The notes beneath the pieces were generated by a model. The model was not told where the DNA came from. It saw only the letters and a program-made list of their open reading frames with translations, and made no database searches. 64,000 nt of DNA from positions 186,001-250,000 of the forward strand of contig JBJKSB010000041.1 of the NCBI GenBank assembly GCA_046704385.1, written 5' to 3'. Positions 51,639 through 60,810 of this stretch are shown here, one piece after another. How positions within the stretch are numbered: position 1 is the stretch's first letter; the number at the start of each line of letters is the position of its first letter. Position numbers and translations under genes: made by a program. Source of the DNA: GH45 sp046704385 (GTDB lineage: Bacteria > Bacteroidota > Bacteroidia > Bacteroidales > SZUA-534).

Positions 51639-52628
51639 ATGAAAATACTTATAACTGGAGGTGCTGGATTTATAGGGAGTAACCTTGTAGAATATTTTTT
51701 GCAAAAGGATTATGATGTTGTCTGTTTAGATAATCTGGCTACAGGCTTTAAACATAATATAGAGCCTTATATCGCTATCTCCAACTTCACATTTATTGAA
51801 GGTGATATTAGAGATTTGGTAACATGTAAAAATGCCATTAAAGGTTGTGATTATGTTTTACACCAAGCTGCTTTAGGAAGTGTTCCGCGTAGTATAAAAG
51901 ACCCTATAAATACCAATTCGGTAAACATCGATGGTTTTATAAATATGTTGGTTGCAGCCCGGGATGAAGGTGTAAAACGTTTTATTTATGCAGCTAGTTC
52001 TTCTACTTATGGTGATTCAAAAACACTACCCAAGGTTGAAGATAAAATTGGTAATCCTCTTTCGCCTTATGCTATTACTAAATATGTTAACGAATTGTAT
52101 GCCGATGTTTTTGCCAAAACCTACAATATGGAATGCATAGGCTTGCGTTACTTTAATGTATTTGGCCGGCGACAGGACCCCAATGGAGCCTATGCTGCCG
52201 TTATACCATTATGGGTAAAGCAATTAATAAACCATGAGCGACCTACCATTAATGGTGATGGTTCTTTTAGTCGTGATTTTACCTATATTGAAAATGTAGT
52301 TCAGGCTAATGAAAGATCCATGGAAGCCTTAACAGAAGATTTATTGGATGGGAAGGAATATGTGGCTCAGGTTTTTAACGTGGCTTTTGGAGGAAATACG
52401 ACCTTAATGGAATTATATAATGCCTTAAGAACAAACCTTGCAAAATTTGACGCAGAAATTTCAACTATTGAACCTATTTTGGGACCTAATCGTGTGGGAG
52501 ATATTCCACATTCTCAAGCCAGCATTGAAAAAGCAAAGCAAACTTTGGGCTATGATCCTAAATATAGTGCTGTTGAAGGCTTTGGAAGAGCATGTGAGTG
52601 GTATTTTGAGAATTTCGGCATTCGTTAA
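51639..52628 (+). CDS. tviC: UDP-HexNAc(A) 4-epimerase (WbpP/TviC-like)
   Basis: Interconverts gluco and galacto forms of UDP-N-acetylhexosamine or its uronic acid. The 329 residues are an extended SDR: GGAGFIGSNLVEYFLQ, catalytic Ser-Tyr-Lys in AASSSTYG and YAITKYVNELYAD, and LHQAALGSVPRSIKDP and RYFNVFGRRQDPNGAYAAVIPLW, which closely follow WbpP/TviC (group specific for N-acetylated substrates). Paired with TviB it makes UDP-GalNAcA or related sugars. Flanked by two sulfotransferase genes. Confidence 0.88.
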   Translation: MKILITGGAGFIGSNLVEYFLQKDYDVVCLDNLATGFKHNIEPYIAISNFTFIEGDIRDLVTCKNAIKGCDYVLHQAALGSVPRSIKDPINTNSVNIDGFINMLVAARDEGVKRFIYAASSSTYGDSKTLPKVEDKIGNPLSPYAITKYVNELYADVFAKTYNMECIGLRYFNVFGRRQDPNGAYAAVIPLWVKQLINHERPTINGDGSFSRDFTYIENVVQANERSMEALTEDLLDGKEYVAQVFNVAFGGNTTLMELYNALRTNLAKFDAEISTIEPILGPNRVGDIPHSQASIEKAKQTLGYDPKYSAVEGFGRACEWYFENFGIR

Positions 52629-52654
52629 TCGTGATTTCTTATTAATAGCAAAAA

Positions 52655-53611
52655 ATGACTACCGTTGTATATATATTATCACCAGGACATTCAGGATCAA
52701 CCTTACTTGATCTATTATGTGGCACAATCCCAAATAGTTTTTCAACAGGAGAATTAATAAATTTACCATGGCAAATATATCGAGGTATAAATCCTGACGA
52801 TAAACAAACCTATTGTTCTTGTGGAAAATCTTTTTTAGATTGTCATTATTGGTCTGATATAATTGATTGTTATTCAAAAAAAACAAAAAGGAATGTAAGA
52901 GAAAACCCTAGAGATTTTAATATAGAGATAATTAATAAATTTGATTTTGATTCCAAACCCACTATTATTAATAGATTTTTATTAAAGATTCAAAATTTAT
53001 CCTTTAGAATTAACACATTATATAAATCTATTGAGCCAATTTTATATTATATCAAAAAAGGCAGCATTAGAAATATGTGGACTTTATATGACTCAATAGC
53101 TGAAATTACACAGAAAGATATAATCATTGATTCTTCAAAAAACCTTAATAGGTTTATGTTATTAAAAAAACACAGGCCATCTAATATTAAGCTACTTTTA
53201 TTAATCAGGAATATTGAAGGAGTAGTATCTTCCTCACATTTTGGATTAAATCAAACGTTAATTAGCGATAGAACAAAAATGTGGAAAAAGTTTTATAAAA
53301 GAACCATTGTTCCCATTTTTAAAAACATTGACTCATCTGATTATAAAATAGTTAACTATGAAGATTTATGCAAAAATCCTCAAATGACCAGAAGAAACAT
53401 CTCAAAATTTTTGGGAGTTAAGCTGGAAAATTTGGAATTCATTATTGACACAAATAAACATCATCTGGTTGCTGGTAATCCCATGAGACATAAAGGGATA
53501 ATAAATATTAAATATGATGAAAGGTGGAAAGATCGCTTATCGAAAGAAAATATGGAAAGATTAAAAAAGGTTAGTATTAAAATGAATAAATTAATGAATA
53601 TTAAAGGGTAA
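52655..53611 (+). CDS. Sulfotransferase-family protein (second of two)
   Basis: The 318 residues begin TTVVYILSPGHSGSTLLDLL, a 5'-PSB loop, and contain IIIDSSKNLNRF and LLLIRNIEGVVSSSHF, the 3'-phosphate-binding region. It is quite different from the first sulfotransferase (50670-51557), so the two probably act at different positions or sugars. It starts 26 bases after the epimerase and ends nine bases before the flippase. The codon use is AT-rich compared with the epimerase. Confidence 0.75.
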   Translation: MTTVVYILSPGHSGSTLLDLLCGTIPNSFSTGELINLPWQIYRGINPDDKQTYCSCGKSFLDCHYWSDIIDCYSKKTKRNVRENPRDFNIEIINKFDFDSKPTIINRFLLKIQNLSFRINTLYKSIEPILYYIKKGSIRNMWTLYDSIAEITQKDIIIDSSKNLNRFMLLKKHRPSNIKLLLLIRNIEGVVSSSHFGLNQTLISDRTKMWKKFYKRTIVPIFKNIDSSDYKIVNYEDLCKNPQMTRRNISKFLGVKLENLEFIIDTNKHHLVAGNPMRHKGIINIKYDERWKDRLSKENMERLKKVSIKMNKLMNIKG

Positions 53612-53620
53612 TAACAATAA

Positions 53621-54988
53621 ATGAAAATTTTGTTTCTCATTAAATCTTTAATTTTTGGCTTCATTAAGAATGGACCTAAAAGAAGTGTTGATGCTAAAAA
53701 AAATATAATTTCCAGTTTTTTTTTAAAGGGCGGAAGTATTGTTGTTAGTTTAATTCTGGTGCCTTTAACAATTAATTATGTTAATCCAACACAGTATGGT
53801 ATTTGGATTACATTAAGTTCAATTATTGCATGGTTCAGTTTTTTTGACATAGGGTTCGGAAATGGATTTAGAAACAAGTTTGCAGAAGCAATTGCTAAGG
53901 ATGATTATGTTTTGGCCAGAATATATTTGAGCACTACTTATGCAATGTTAACAATAATTATGGGCATTGTTCTTGTTTTATTTCTTTGCATCAATCCATT
54001 TCTTAATTGGGCTAAAATATTAAATGCTCCAAAGGAAATGTCTTTAGAGTTAAGTGTTTTAGCGTTAATTGTTTTTAGTTTTTTTTGCATTCAATTTGTC
54101 CTTAAATTGATTAATACGGTATTCACAGCCCTACAGAAACCGGCAATGGCTTCTTTTTTAAATTTAATTTCAAGCCTGATTTCTTTAATGATTATTTTTG
54201 TACTAACAAAAACTACATCAGGAAATTTAATTAACCTGGCATTATCGATTAGCCTTGCACCAATATTGGTATTAATTTCATCCAATTTGTTCTTTTATTC
54301 AACAAAATTTAAAGAATATAGCCCCTCATTAAAATACATTAAATTCAAATATGTAAACAGGCTTTTAAAGTTAGGAGTAAAATTCTTTTTAATACAGATA
54401 GCAGCCGTTATCTTATATCAAACCAGTAATATTATCATTGCACAACTATTTGGGGCCGAACAGGTGACATCATATAATGTTGCGTTTAAATATTTTAATG
54501 TAATCACAATGCTGTTTGGGATAATTATTACACCATTTTGGAGTGCTTTTACTGAGGCATGGGTAAAAAATGATAGCGGATGGATAAAAAGAATTATGAA
54601 TAAGCTTATGTTAATTGTGGCAGTTTTGGGAATAATTTCATTTGTAATGCTATTAATTTCTAATTTTGTTTATCATATATGGGTTGGCGATAAAATAGTT
54701 GTTCCTTTTAGTGTGTCATTAGTTTTATCATTATATGTAATCCTAAATTCGTGGAATCGTGTTTTTAATAATTTTCTCAATGGTGTAGGTAAATTAAAGA
54801 TCCAACTTTACATAGCTATTCTTGGAGGAATAATAAATATTCCACTATCATTATTTTTTGGCAAAAAATTTGGACTTTATGGTGTTTTACTTTCAACTAC
54901 ATTTATTGCAATGATTGGGGCTGTAATTTATCCAATTCAATATTTTAAACTTATAAATAATAAGGCAAAAAGTATATGGGCAAAATAG
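53621..54988 (+). CDS. wzx: Wzx-type polysaccharide flippase
   Basis: The 455 residues have about 12-14 membrane helices. Starts NIISSFFLKGGSIVVSLILVPLTINYVNPTQYGIWITLSSIIAWFSFFDIGFGNGFRNKFAEAIA, the standard opening of the MATE-like/PST flippase family, then helical pairs to the C-terminus. It moves undecaprenyl-linked repeat units across the inner membrane. It overlaps the next glycosyltransferase by 13 bases. Pairing with the Wzy-like polymerase at 58965-60191 defines a Wzx/Wzy pathway. Confidence 0.88.
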   Translation: MKILFLIKSLIFGFIKNGPKRSVDAKKNIISSFFLKGGSIVVSLILVPLTINYVNPTQYGIWITLSSIIAWFSFFDIGFGNGFRNKFAEAIAKDDYVLARIYLSTTYAMLTIIMGIVLVLFLCINPFLNWAKILNAPKEMSLELSVLALIVFSFFCIQFVLKLINTVFTALQKPAMASFLNLISSLISLMIIFVLTKTTSGNLINLALSISLAPILVLISSNLFFYSTKFKEYSPSLKYIKFKYVNRLLKLGVKFFLIQIAAVILYQTSNIIIAQLFGAEQVTSYNVAFKYFNVITMLFGIIITPFWSAFTEAWVKNDSGWIKRIMNKLMLIVAVLGIISFVMLLISNFVYHIWVGDKIVVPFSVSLVLSLYVILNSWNRVFNNFLNGVGKLKIQLYIAILGGIINIPLSLFFGKKFGLYGVLLSTTFIAMIGAVIYPIQYFKLINNKAKSIWAK

Positions 54989-56274
54989 AAAATGTGCTGA
55001 TATTATCCTCTCCAAATCCTTATAAAACAGCAGGAACTGTTGCTTATAATCTTTTTAAAAACTTCACCTATAATGGCTTTAAAACAAAGCTTTTAGTTAA
55101 AGCATATGATAAATATGAAGAAAAGGATGTTATATGTTTGGATACCTTTTATGATAACTTTTTGAACAGGGTTAAGAAAAAATTAAAGAAGATTCTAACT
55201 TTTAGAAGCACAAATACGATCCCAAATAATCCGGATTATCATATTTTAGATTACGACCAAAGAAAACAATATTATAAAACAAAAAGATTATTAAAAAAAA
55301 TCAAGTTTAAACCGGATGCTATAATCTTTCTTTTCCCTCAGAATTTCATTAATGCAAAGAATTTATTTGAATTAAATAAAGCAACCGGAGCTCCTATATA
55401 TTGGTATTTAATGGATTCCTCCGCATTAACGGGTGGGTGTCATTATTCCTGGGATTGTGAAAGGTATAAAGTCGGATGTGGTGAATGCCCGGGTTTATAT
55501 TCGACTGATGCAAATGACCAAACTGCAATGAATTTTAAATTTAAGTACAAATATTTAAAAGATACAGATATTTCGGTTGTTACAGGAACAGAATGGCAGT
55601 TTGAAAAAGCAAAAGAATCAATGCTATTCAGAAATAAACCTATTTACAAAACATTGATTAGTATTGATAAAGAGATTTTTAAACCAAAATCTAAAATAGA
55701 AGCAAAAAAAAGGTTGGAAATCGAACCACAAAAAAAAGTAATATTTCTCGGTGCTGCATTTTTGAACGAAAAGAGAAAGGGAATAAAAATTGCACTTACA
55801 GCTTTAAAATATTTGCAGGAAAACAAACTATTTATCAATGATGAAATATTACTTGTTGTTGCTGGGAATAATTTAAATTATGTTATCGATGATATAACAG
55901 TTAATTATAAATACTTAGGGGTTTTAAGTAACAATGAACCACTGGCAGAAGTTTTTCAGGCATCAGATGTTTTTCTATGCCCTTCAATTCAGGATTCAGG
56001 CCCCATGATGATAAACCAGGCTATTATGAGTGGAACTCCTGTTGTTTCATTTGAAATGGGGGCCGCTTTAGACCTTGTACATAAAGGTAAAACCGGTTAT
56101 CGAGCTAAAAATTTTGATTATATTGATTTTGCAAATGGAATAAAATATATTTTGGAATTAGACCATGAACAATATTTGGAGATGTCAAATAATTGTAGAA
56201 AAGTAGGCATAAGCCAATTTTCACAGGACGCAGCATTTCAAAATTTTGAAAAAATTATCAATACAAAAGCATAA
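54976..56274 (+). CDS. GT4-type glycosyltransferase
   Basis: The 432 residues have a GT-B fold. The Cys/His-rich stretch SALTGGCHYSWDCERYKVGCGECPGL (about 148-175) is typical of WcaC-like enzymes, and the C-terminal donor site is QASDVFLCPSIQDSGPMMINQAIMSGTPVVSFEMG, where the usual E-x7-E is replaced by D...Q, as in that subgroup. It adds one sugar to the repeat unit; donor and acceptor unknown. Overlaps the flippase by 13 bases. Confidence 0.87.
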   Translation: MGKIENVLILSSPNPYKTAGTVAYNLFKNFTYNGFKTKLLVKAYDKYEEKDVICLDTFYDNFLNRVKKKLKKILTFRSTNTIPNNPDYHILDYDQRKQYYKTKRLLKKIKFKPDAIIFLFPQNFINAKNLFELNKATGAPIYWYLMDSSALTGGCHYSWDCERYKVGCGECPGLYSTDANDQTAMNFKFKYKYLKDTDISVVTGTEWQFEKAKESMLFRNKPIYKTLISIDKEIFKPKSKIEAKKRLEIEPQKKVIFLGAAFLNEKRKGIKIALTALKYLQENKLFINDEILLVVAGNNLNYVIDDITVNYKYLGVLSNNEPLAEVFQASDVFLCPSIQDSGPMMINQAIMSGTPVVSFEMGAALDLVHKGKTGYRAKNFDYIDFANGIKYILELDHEQYLEMSNNCRKVGISQFSQDAAFQNFEKIINTKA

Positions 56275-56368
56275 GTAAAAACCATATTTTCATTTTATTA
56301 ACAACATTTCAGTATATTGCCAGCAATGCTAAAAAGACCCAGAACAAGTAAATTATAAAAGTTGAATC

Positions 56369-56998
56369 ATGAAAAAATATGTTTACAAAGCATCTCTGAT
56401 TTTAAATGGAATTTTTATAATTCTATTTATCCTGTTAGGATTAAAATTTAAGGAGGAAATCATTCAAAAGTTAATCAATAAAAAAGAAAAAGCGACGATT
56501 GTTCTATTTGGAGATTCAATAATAAAGGGGGGTAAATGGAATGATTTATTAGGAAGAAGCGATGTTAAAAACAGTGGCTTTGGTGGTTTTACAACTTCTC
56601 ATCTAAGATGGTTGATTTAAAAAAACGTCATTGATTTTGAACCAGAAATTTGTTTTATAGAAGGAGGAATAAATGATATTGGAGTCGGGATTCCTTTAGA
56701 AAGAATTAAAATCAATTATAAGAGTTTAATTGATACATTAATTTCAAATAACATAACTCCTATAGTGCAATCAACTTTATATGAAGAGGACAAAAACAGC
56801 AAGGTTATGGTTGATAGCTTGAATAGTTTTTTAATTGATTACTGTAATCAAAAATCGATTAGATATTTAGATATAAATTCAAAACTATCAACAAATAATG
56901 GATTAAAACCAGAGTACTCAAAGGATGGAACTCATATTAATGAAAGTGCCTATTTAATATGGGCAAAAGAAATAAAAGAAGTACTGAAGGGACAATAA
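56369..56998 (+). pseudogene. SGNH/GDSL hydrolase interrupted by one in-frame stop
   Basis: One frame runs 209 codons with a single TAA at 56618-56620. Before it: an N-terminal membrane anchor (YKASLILNGIFIILFILLGL), IVLFGDSIIKGGKW (block I with Ser) and SGFGGFTTSHLRWLI (block II). After it, without frame change: DFEPEICFIEGGINDIGVG (block III), and SKDGTHINESAYLIWAKEI (block V, Asp/His). All catalytic residues survive; the frame is kept, so the cause is a base substitution, not an indel. Likely an acetyl-ester hydrolase of the polysaccharide locus, inactivated recently or a sequencing error. Confidence 0.85.
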
Positions 56999-57119
56999 TG
57001 CATTATTGGCAGCTGCGTTTTTAGCTAACGAAAAGTATTGAAAGCCTAATATAATACATTGAGAATTAATTTCTTAATTTTGGAAATAATATAAATTATA
57101 TAATCATTTTTAGAGTTAT

Positions 57120-57842
57120 ATGAATATTGAACTTTTACCATGGGATAGTAATTTTTTTAATTTAAAAATAGGTCGAATCATTCTTAATGATAACGATGAT
57201 TTGCTTAATAATGAATTTGAATATGAAATAAAAACGAAAGATTTTGACTTGGTTTATATTTTTAAATATAACAAAATAATTTCCTCTGAATTATTATTAA
57301 GATATGGAATCGAGCTTGTGGATACTCAGTTAACTATGTCTAAACTATTTAATAAAAGAGAAGTAGAACAAAGGGACTTTAATTTATTAAATAAACTTAA
57401 TAAAAAAGATTTGGCGGATTGCATTTCGATTGCTGAAGACACAGCGCATGTTTCAAGGTTTTTTCAGGAAAAATTAATTGGTCCAAATAAAACAAAGGAA
57501 ATGTATAGAGAATGGATATTCAATGCACTAAATAAATCCTTTTCTGATGGCCTTTTTGTTGAAAAAATTGATGGTGTCGTTGTTGGAATACATTTAATAA
57601 AAACAGACATACAAAATGAAACTGGTTATTTTACATTAACCGGAGTCAATCCAAAAATTAAGAGAAGGGGTGTAGGTAAAAATCTATGGCTTCAATCCTA
57701 TAATTATTGGTCGGGTAATCATAACATTGTACGCATCAAAAGCCCATTTTCATTACAAAACAGGGAATCTTTTAATTTTCATTTAAAGATGGGATTTAAC
57801 AAGATTGATGAGGTTAAATATATTTATCATTACAGAAAATAA
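57120..57842 (+). CDS. WecD-like GNAT N-acetyltransferase
   Basis: The 240 residues form an N-terminal domain (MNIELLPWDSNFFNLKIGRI, the family opening LPWDSxFF) and a GNAT domain with the acetyl-CoA loop NPKIKRRGVGKNLW and C-terminal FNFHLKMGFNKIDEV. WecD acetylates dTDP-4-amino-4,6-dideoxygalactose, the product of WecE, whose homologue starts seven bases downstream, so the pair is well supported. The final step would yield dTDP-Fuc4NAc or a close relative. Confidence 0.78.
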   Translation: MNIELLPWDSNFFNLKIGRIILNDNDDLLNNEFEYEIKTKDFDLVYIFKYNKIISSELLLRYGIELVDTQLTMSKLFNKREVEQRDFNLLNKLNKKDLADCISIAEDTAHVSRFFQEKLIGPNKTKEMYREWIFNALNKSFSDGLFVEKIDGVVVGIHLIKTDIQNETGYFTLTGVNPKIKRRGVGKNLWLQSYNYWSGNHNIVRIKSPFSLQNRESFNFHLKMGFNKIDEVKYIYHYRK

Positions 57843-57849
57843 TTTGTTT

Positions 57850-58968
57850 ATGATTCCTTTTAACAAGCCGTTTCTGATTGGTGAAGAAATTGAAAATATA
57901 AAGAATGCAATTTCATTAGGACAGATATCCGGTAATGGAGAATATACAAAAAAATGTCATAAGTTTTTTGAAGACAACTTTCGCTTTAAAAAGGTATTGT
58001 TGACAACTTCATGTACTGATGCTTTAGAAATGTCGGCACTTCTGATAGATATAAAACCAGGAGATGAGGTGATTATGCCTAGTTTTACATTTGTGTCAAC
58101 AGCCCTTGCATTTGTACGTCAGGGAGCAAAAATAGTATTTGTTGATAGTAGAAAAGATCACCCCGGTATCGATGAAACGAAAATTGAAAGCTTAATTAAT
58201 TCAAAAACAAAAGCTATCGTTGTAGTTCATTATGCCGGAGTATCTTGTGATATGGATATTATAGCGGAGCTGGCTAAAAAATATCGTTTGTTTGTAGTTG
58301 AAGATGCTGCACAAGCGATAGATAGCTATTATAAGGGTAAGCCTCTTGGTGGTATTGGTCATTTGGGATGTTTTTCGTTTCACGAAACAAAGAACATCCA
58401 GTGTGGTGAAGGAGGAATGCTAATTATTAATGATGAAAAATTAATTAAACGAGCAGAAATTTTGTGGGAGAAAGGGACAAACAGAGCAAAATTCTTTAGA
58501 GGGGAAGTAAATAAATATGAATGGGTTGATACTGGATCATCCTTTCTGCCATCGGAATTATCAGCAGCGTTTTTATATGCCCAGCTTAATAACCTAAATC
58601 GTATTCAACAAAAAAGGAGTGAATTGTGGCAATCCTATTTTATAATGTTGAGTGAATGGAGTATTAATAATGAAATTGGGCTTCCTGTTATTCCTGAATA
58701 TGCAACCAATAATGCACATATGTTTTATATGGTCTGTAAAAGTGAAGAACAACGGGCTAACATAATAAGGAAATTAAAAAGCAATCAGATTCATGCAGTA
58801 TTTCATTATTTATGTTTACACAAAAGCCCTTTCTATAAAAAGAATCATGATCATAGAAGGCTAACTAACGCTTGTGGTTATGAGCAAAAATTATTACGAT
58901 TACCCTTGTTTTTTGACCTTACTATAAGTGATATTGAGAAAATTGTAAATATTATTATACAGGCGTGA
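57850..58968 (+). CDS. wecE: dTDP-4-amino-4,6-dideoxygalactose transaminase
   Basis: A PLP-dependent DegT/DnrJ/EryC1/StrS aminotransferase that aminates dTDP-4-keto-6-deoxyglucose. From the preferred ATG 57850 the 372 residues begin MIPFNKPFLIGEEIENIKNAI, matching the N-terminus of E. coli WecE; the upstream ATG at 57805 overlaps WecD in another frame. VVEDAAQAIDSYYKGKPLGGIGHLGCFSFHETKNIQCGEGG contains the PLP-binding Lys (HETKN). MFYMVCKSEEQRANIIRKL and AVFHYLCLHKSP are further WecE landmarks. rmlA/rmlB for dTDP-sugar supply are not in the window. Confidence 0.88.
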   Translation: MIPFNKPFLIGEEIENIKNAISLGQISGNGEYTKKCHKFFEDNFRFKKVLLTTSCTDALEMSALLIDIKPGDEVIMPSFTFVSTALAFVRQGAKIVFVDSRKDHPGIDETKIESLINSKTKAIVVVHYAGVSCDMDIIAELAKKYRLFVVEDAAQAIDSYYKGKPLGGIGHLGCFSFHETKNIQCGEGGMLIINDEKLIKRAEILWEKGTNRAKFFRGEVNKYEWVDTGSSFLPSELSAAFLYAQLNNLNRIQQKRSELWQSYFIMLSEWSINNEIGLPVIPEYATNNAHMFYMVCKSEEQRANIIRKLKSNQIHAVFHYLCLHKSPFYKKNHDHRRLTNACGYEQKLLRLPLFFDLTISDIEKIVNIIIQA

Positions 58969-60191
58969 TTTCTTTTAATAAAATACTTAATAATATTTTT
59001 CTAATACTTTATCCGTTTTACCCCTTCTGGGCGTGGTTAAGTTTATCAAGGTTTAATCTGTCTTTCGATAAGGCTGTAAGTGTTATATTATTTCCAGTAG
59101 CGTTATACTTATTTGTACGTGGCCTAAAAAGAATTCCAAATTATTTAATTGCATTTATACTATTTACACTTTTTCATCTGTTTTCCATTTATAAGCACAA
59201 TCTAATTCCTAATAACACAAATTGGCTTTTTTTTATTTTTTCCGATAAAAATGTTTTTGCGTGTATTTTATTAATTCTTGTTGAAAACACTTTTATTCTG
59301 AAATCAGTAATTAAGAAATTAAATGTGCGAATTCTTTTTGTAATAGCATTATCATTAATATTCAGCCTTATTCAGATCAAAAACCCAGATTTTTTTGTAA
59401 CCAATCGAATTGATGAAGACAGCCTATATTTGAAAGAATTAAGAAATCTTTCTATTTATAGTTGGGTTAATTTAAATACATTAGGTATTACTTTTCCTTT
59501 TCTGATAGCTATTGTGCTGAACTATTATAACATCAGTAAAAGGGTTATGTTTTTTTTTATAACCTTTTGTGGTATTACTGTGGCTTTTTTATCAAGGGCC
59601 AGATATGTCATGATCTCTACACTGATTGTTTTATCGCAGGTGATTTTTGCAAAGAGTAACAAAATGTTCTTAAAGGCATATTATGTTTTTATATTTATGC
59701 TTGTTGCCGGGTTATTTTTGACTTTGTCGGAACAACTTGGGATTGATATTGGGGGGATTGTTGAAAATAGAATTTTAGAAGAGAATACAAATTTTGCATC
59801 AGCAAAAACCAGAATTTTATCTTATTATGTGTTTTTAGACAAATTCCCTGAAAACCCAATATTTGGAGTGGGGCCAAAGATGCAGGAGGATGCACTTAGG
59901 TTGCTTGAAGGGCGTGCTCCTACCATACATATTGGTTACTTACAATATTTGTATTATTATGGTATTGTTGGAGCATCAATATTTTTTATTTCATTAATTT
60001 TAATTCTGAAAAGAGCATGGCGTGTTGGGAAGCGCACCAATTTTTGGGGCAGTTTTTATGGGTTCATCGCATTTAGTTTTGCGAATTTGACTTTTCCATA
60101 TTTTAATTATTCCGAAATGGGTGTTGTTTTAGCGGTTATTTATTTAAAATATTATGAACAGTCAAAAGAAACAAAAGGGATTTTAAATTAA
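58965..60191 (+). CDS. O-antigen ligase/polymerase-like membrane protein (Wzy-type)
   Basis: The 408 residues have about ten to twelve membrane helices and a large periplasmic loop (about 245-325: DIGGIVENRILEENTNFASAKTRILSYYVFLDKFPENPIFGVGP). R-I-L...NPIFGVGP resembles the Wzy_C/WaaL motif. Start is GTG at 58965, overlapping the WecE stop (GTGA). It should join repeat units exported by the flippase. A ligase role is less likely in this context. Confidence 0.72.
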   Translation: MISFNKILNNIFLILYPFYPFWAWLSLSRFNLSFDKAVSVILFPVALYLFVRGLKRIPNYLIAFILFTLFHLFSIYKHNLIPNNTNWLFFIFSDKNVFACILLILVENTFILKSVIKKLNVRILFVIALSLIFSLIQIKNPDFFVTNRIDEDSLYLKELRNLSIYSWVNLNTLGITFPFLIAIVLNYYNISKRVMFFFITFCGITVAFLSRARYVMISTLIVLSQVIFAKSNKMFLKAYYVFIFMLVAGLFLTLSEQLGIDIGGIVENRILEENTNFASAKTRILSYYVFLDKFPENPIFGVGPKMQEDALRLLEGRAPTIHIGYLQYLYYYGIVGASIFFISLILILKRAWRVGKRTNFWGSFYGFIAFSFANLTFPYFNYSEMGVVLAVIYLKYYEQSKETKGILN

Positions 60192-60218
60192 TTCAATTGA
60201 TAATCAAGAACTTTTTAA

Positions 60219-60809
60219 ATGAAGGGCATTAGGAAATTACGAATTATAAAGATTGAAAGTTTTTCAATAGTACAAACTTTATTTAGCAGGATTTTGGCCA
60301 AGTGGTTTTGGGGGATTAAAATACAAGGGGGATCAAGGTTTTATGGAAAAACTATTTTTTACAGAACAAAAAACAGCGAGATAACCATTGGTAAAAATTG
60401 TCGATTTATCTCTAAAGCTAATAGCATTAATTTAATAGGAATTAACAGACCGTGCATATTGAATACTCTCACCAAACAAGCCAAATTATCAATAGGCGAT
60501 AACTGTGGCTTTTCAGGAACAGTTATTGGGGCAGCAATTGAAATAATAATTGGTGATAATGTAAAATGTGGTGCCAATACACTTATTACAGATTCTGATT
60601 GGCATTTTGAAGATTCCCGAAGTGGAAAACCCAAAAAAATAATTATTGGTAACAATGTTTGGCTGGGGGTTAACTCTGTTATTTTAAAAGGAGTGGAAAT
60701 TGGTGAAAATGCGGTGGTTGGTGCAAACTCGGTTGTTACGCGAAATGTGCCGGCGAATTCAGTTGTAGCAGGAAATCCTTGCAAAATTATAAAAGAAGGA
60801 GCAAATTAA
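60219..60809 (+). CDS. Hexapeptide-repeat O-acetyltransferase
   Basis: The 196 residues have a basic N-terminus and a left-handed beta-helix with the repeats ITIGKNCRFISKAN, LSIGDNCGFSG, IIIGDNVKCGANTLITDSDWHF, IIIGNNVWLGVNSVILKGVEIGENAVVGANSVV, ending VVAGNPCKII. This is the CatB/WbbJ-type sugar acetyltransferase fold; DSDWHF holds a likely catalytic His. Acetylates the polymer or its precursor. One base separates it from the next gene. Confidence 0.83.
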   Translation: MKGIRKLRIIKIESFSIVQTLFSRILAKWFWGIKIQGGSRFYGKTIFYRTKNSEITIGKNCRFISKANSINLIGINRPCILNTLTKQAKLSIGDNCGFSGTVIGAAIEIIIGDNVKCGANTLITDSDWHFEDSRSGKPKKIIIGNNVWLGVNSVILKGVEIGENAVVGANSVVTRNVPANSVVAGNPCKIIKEGAN

Positions 60810-60810
60810 A

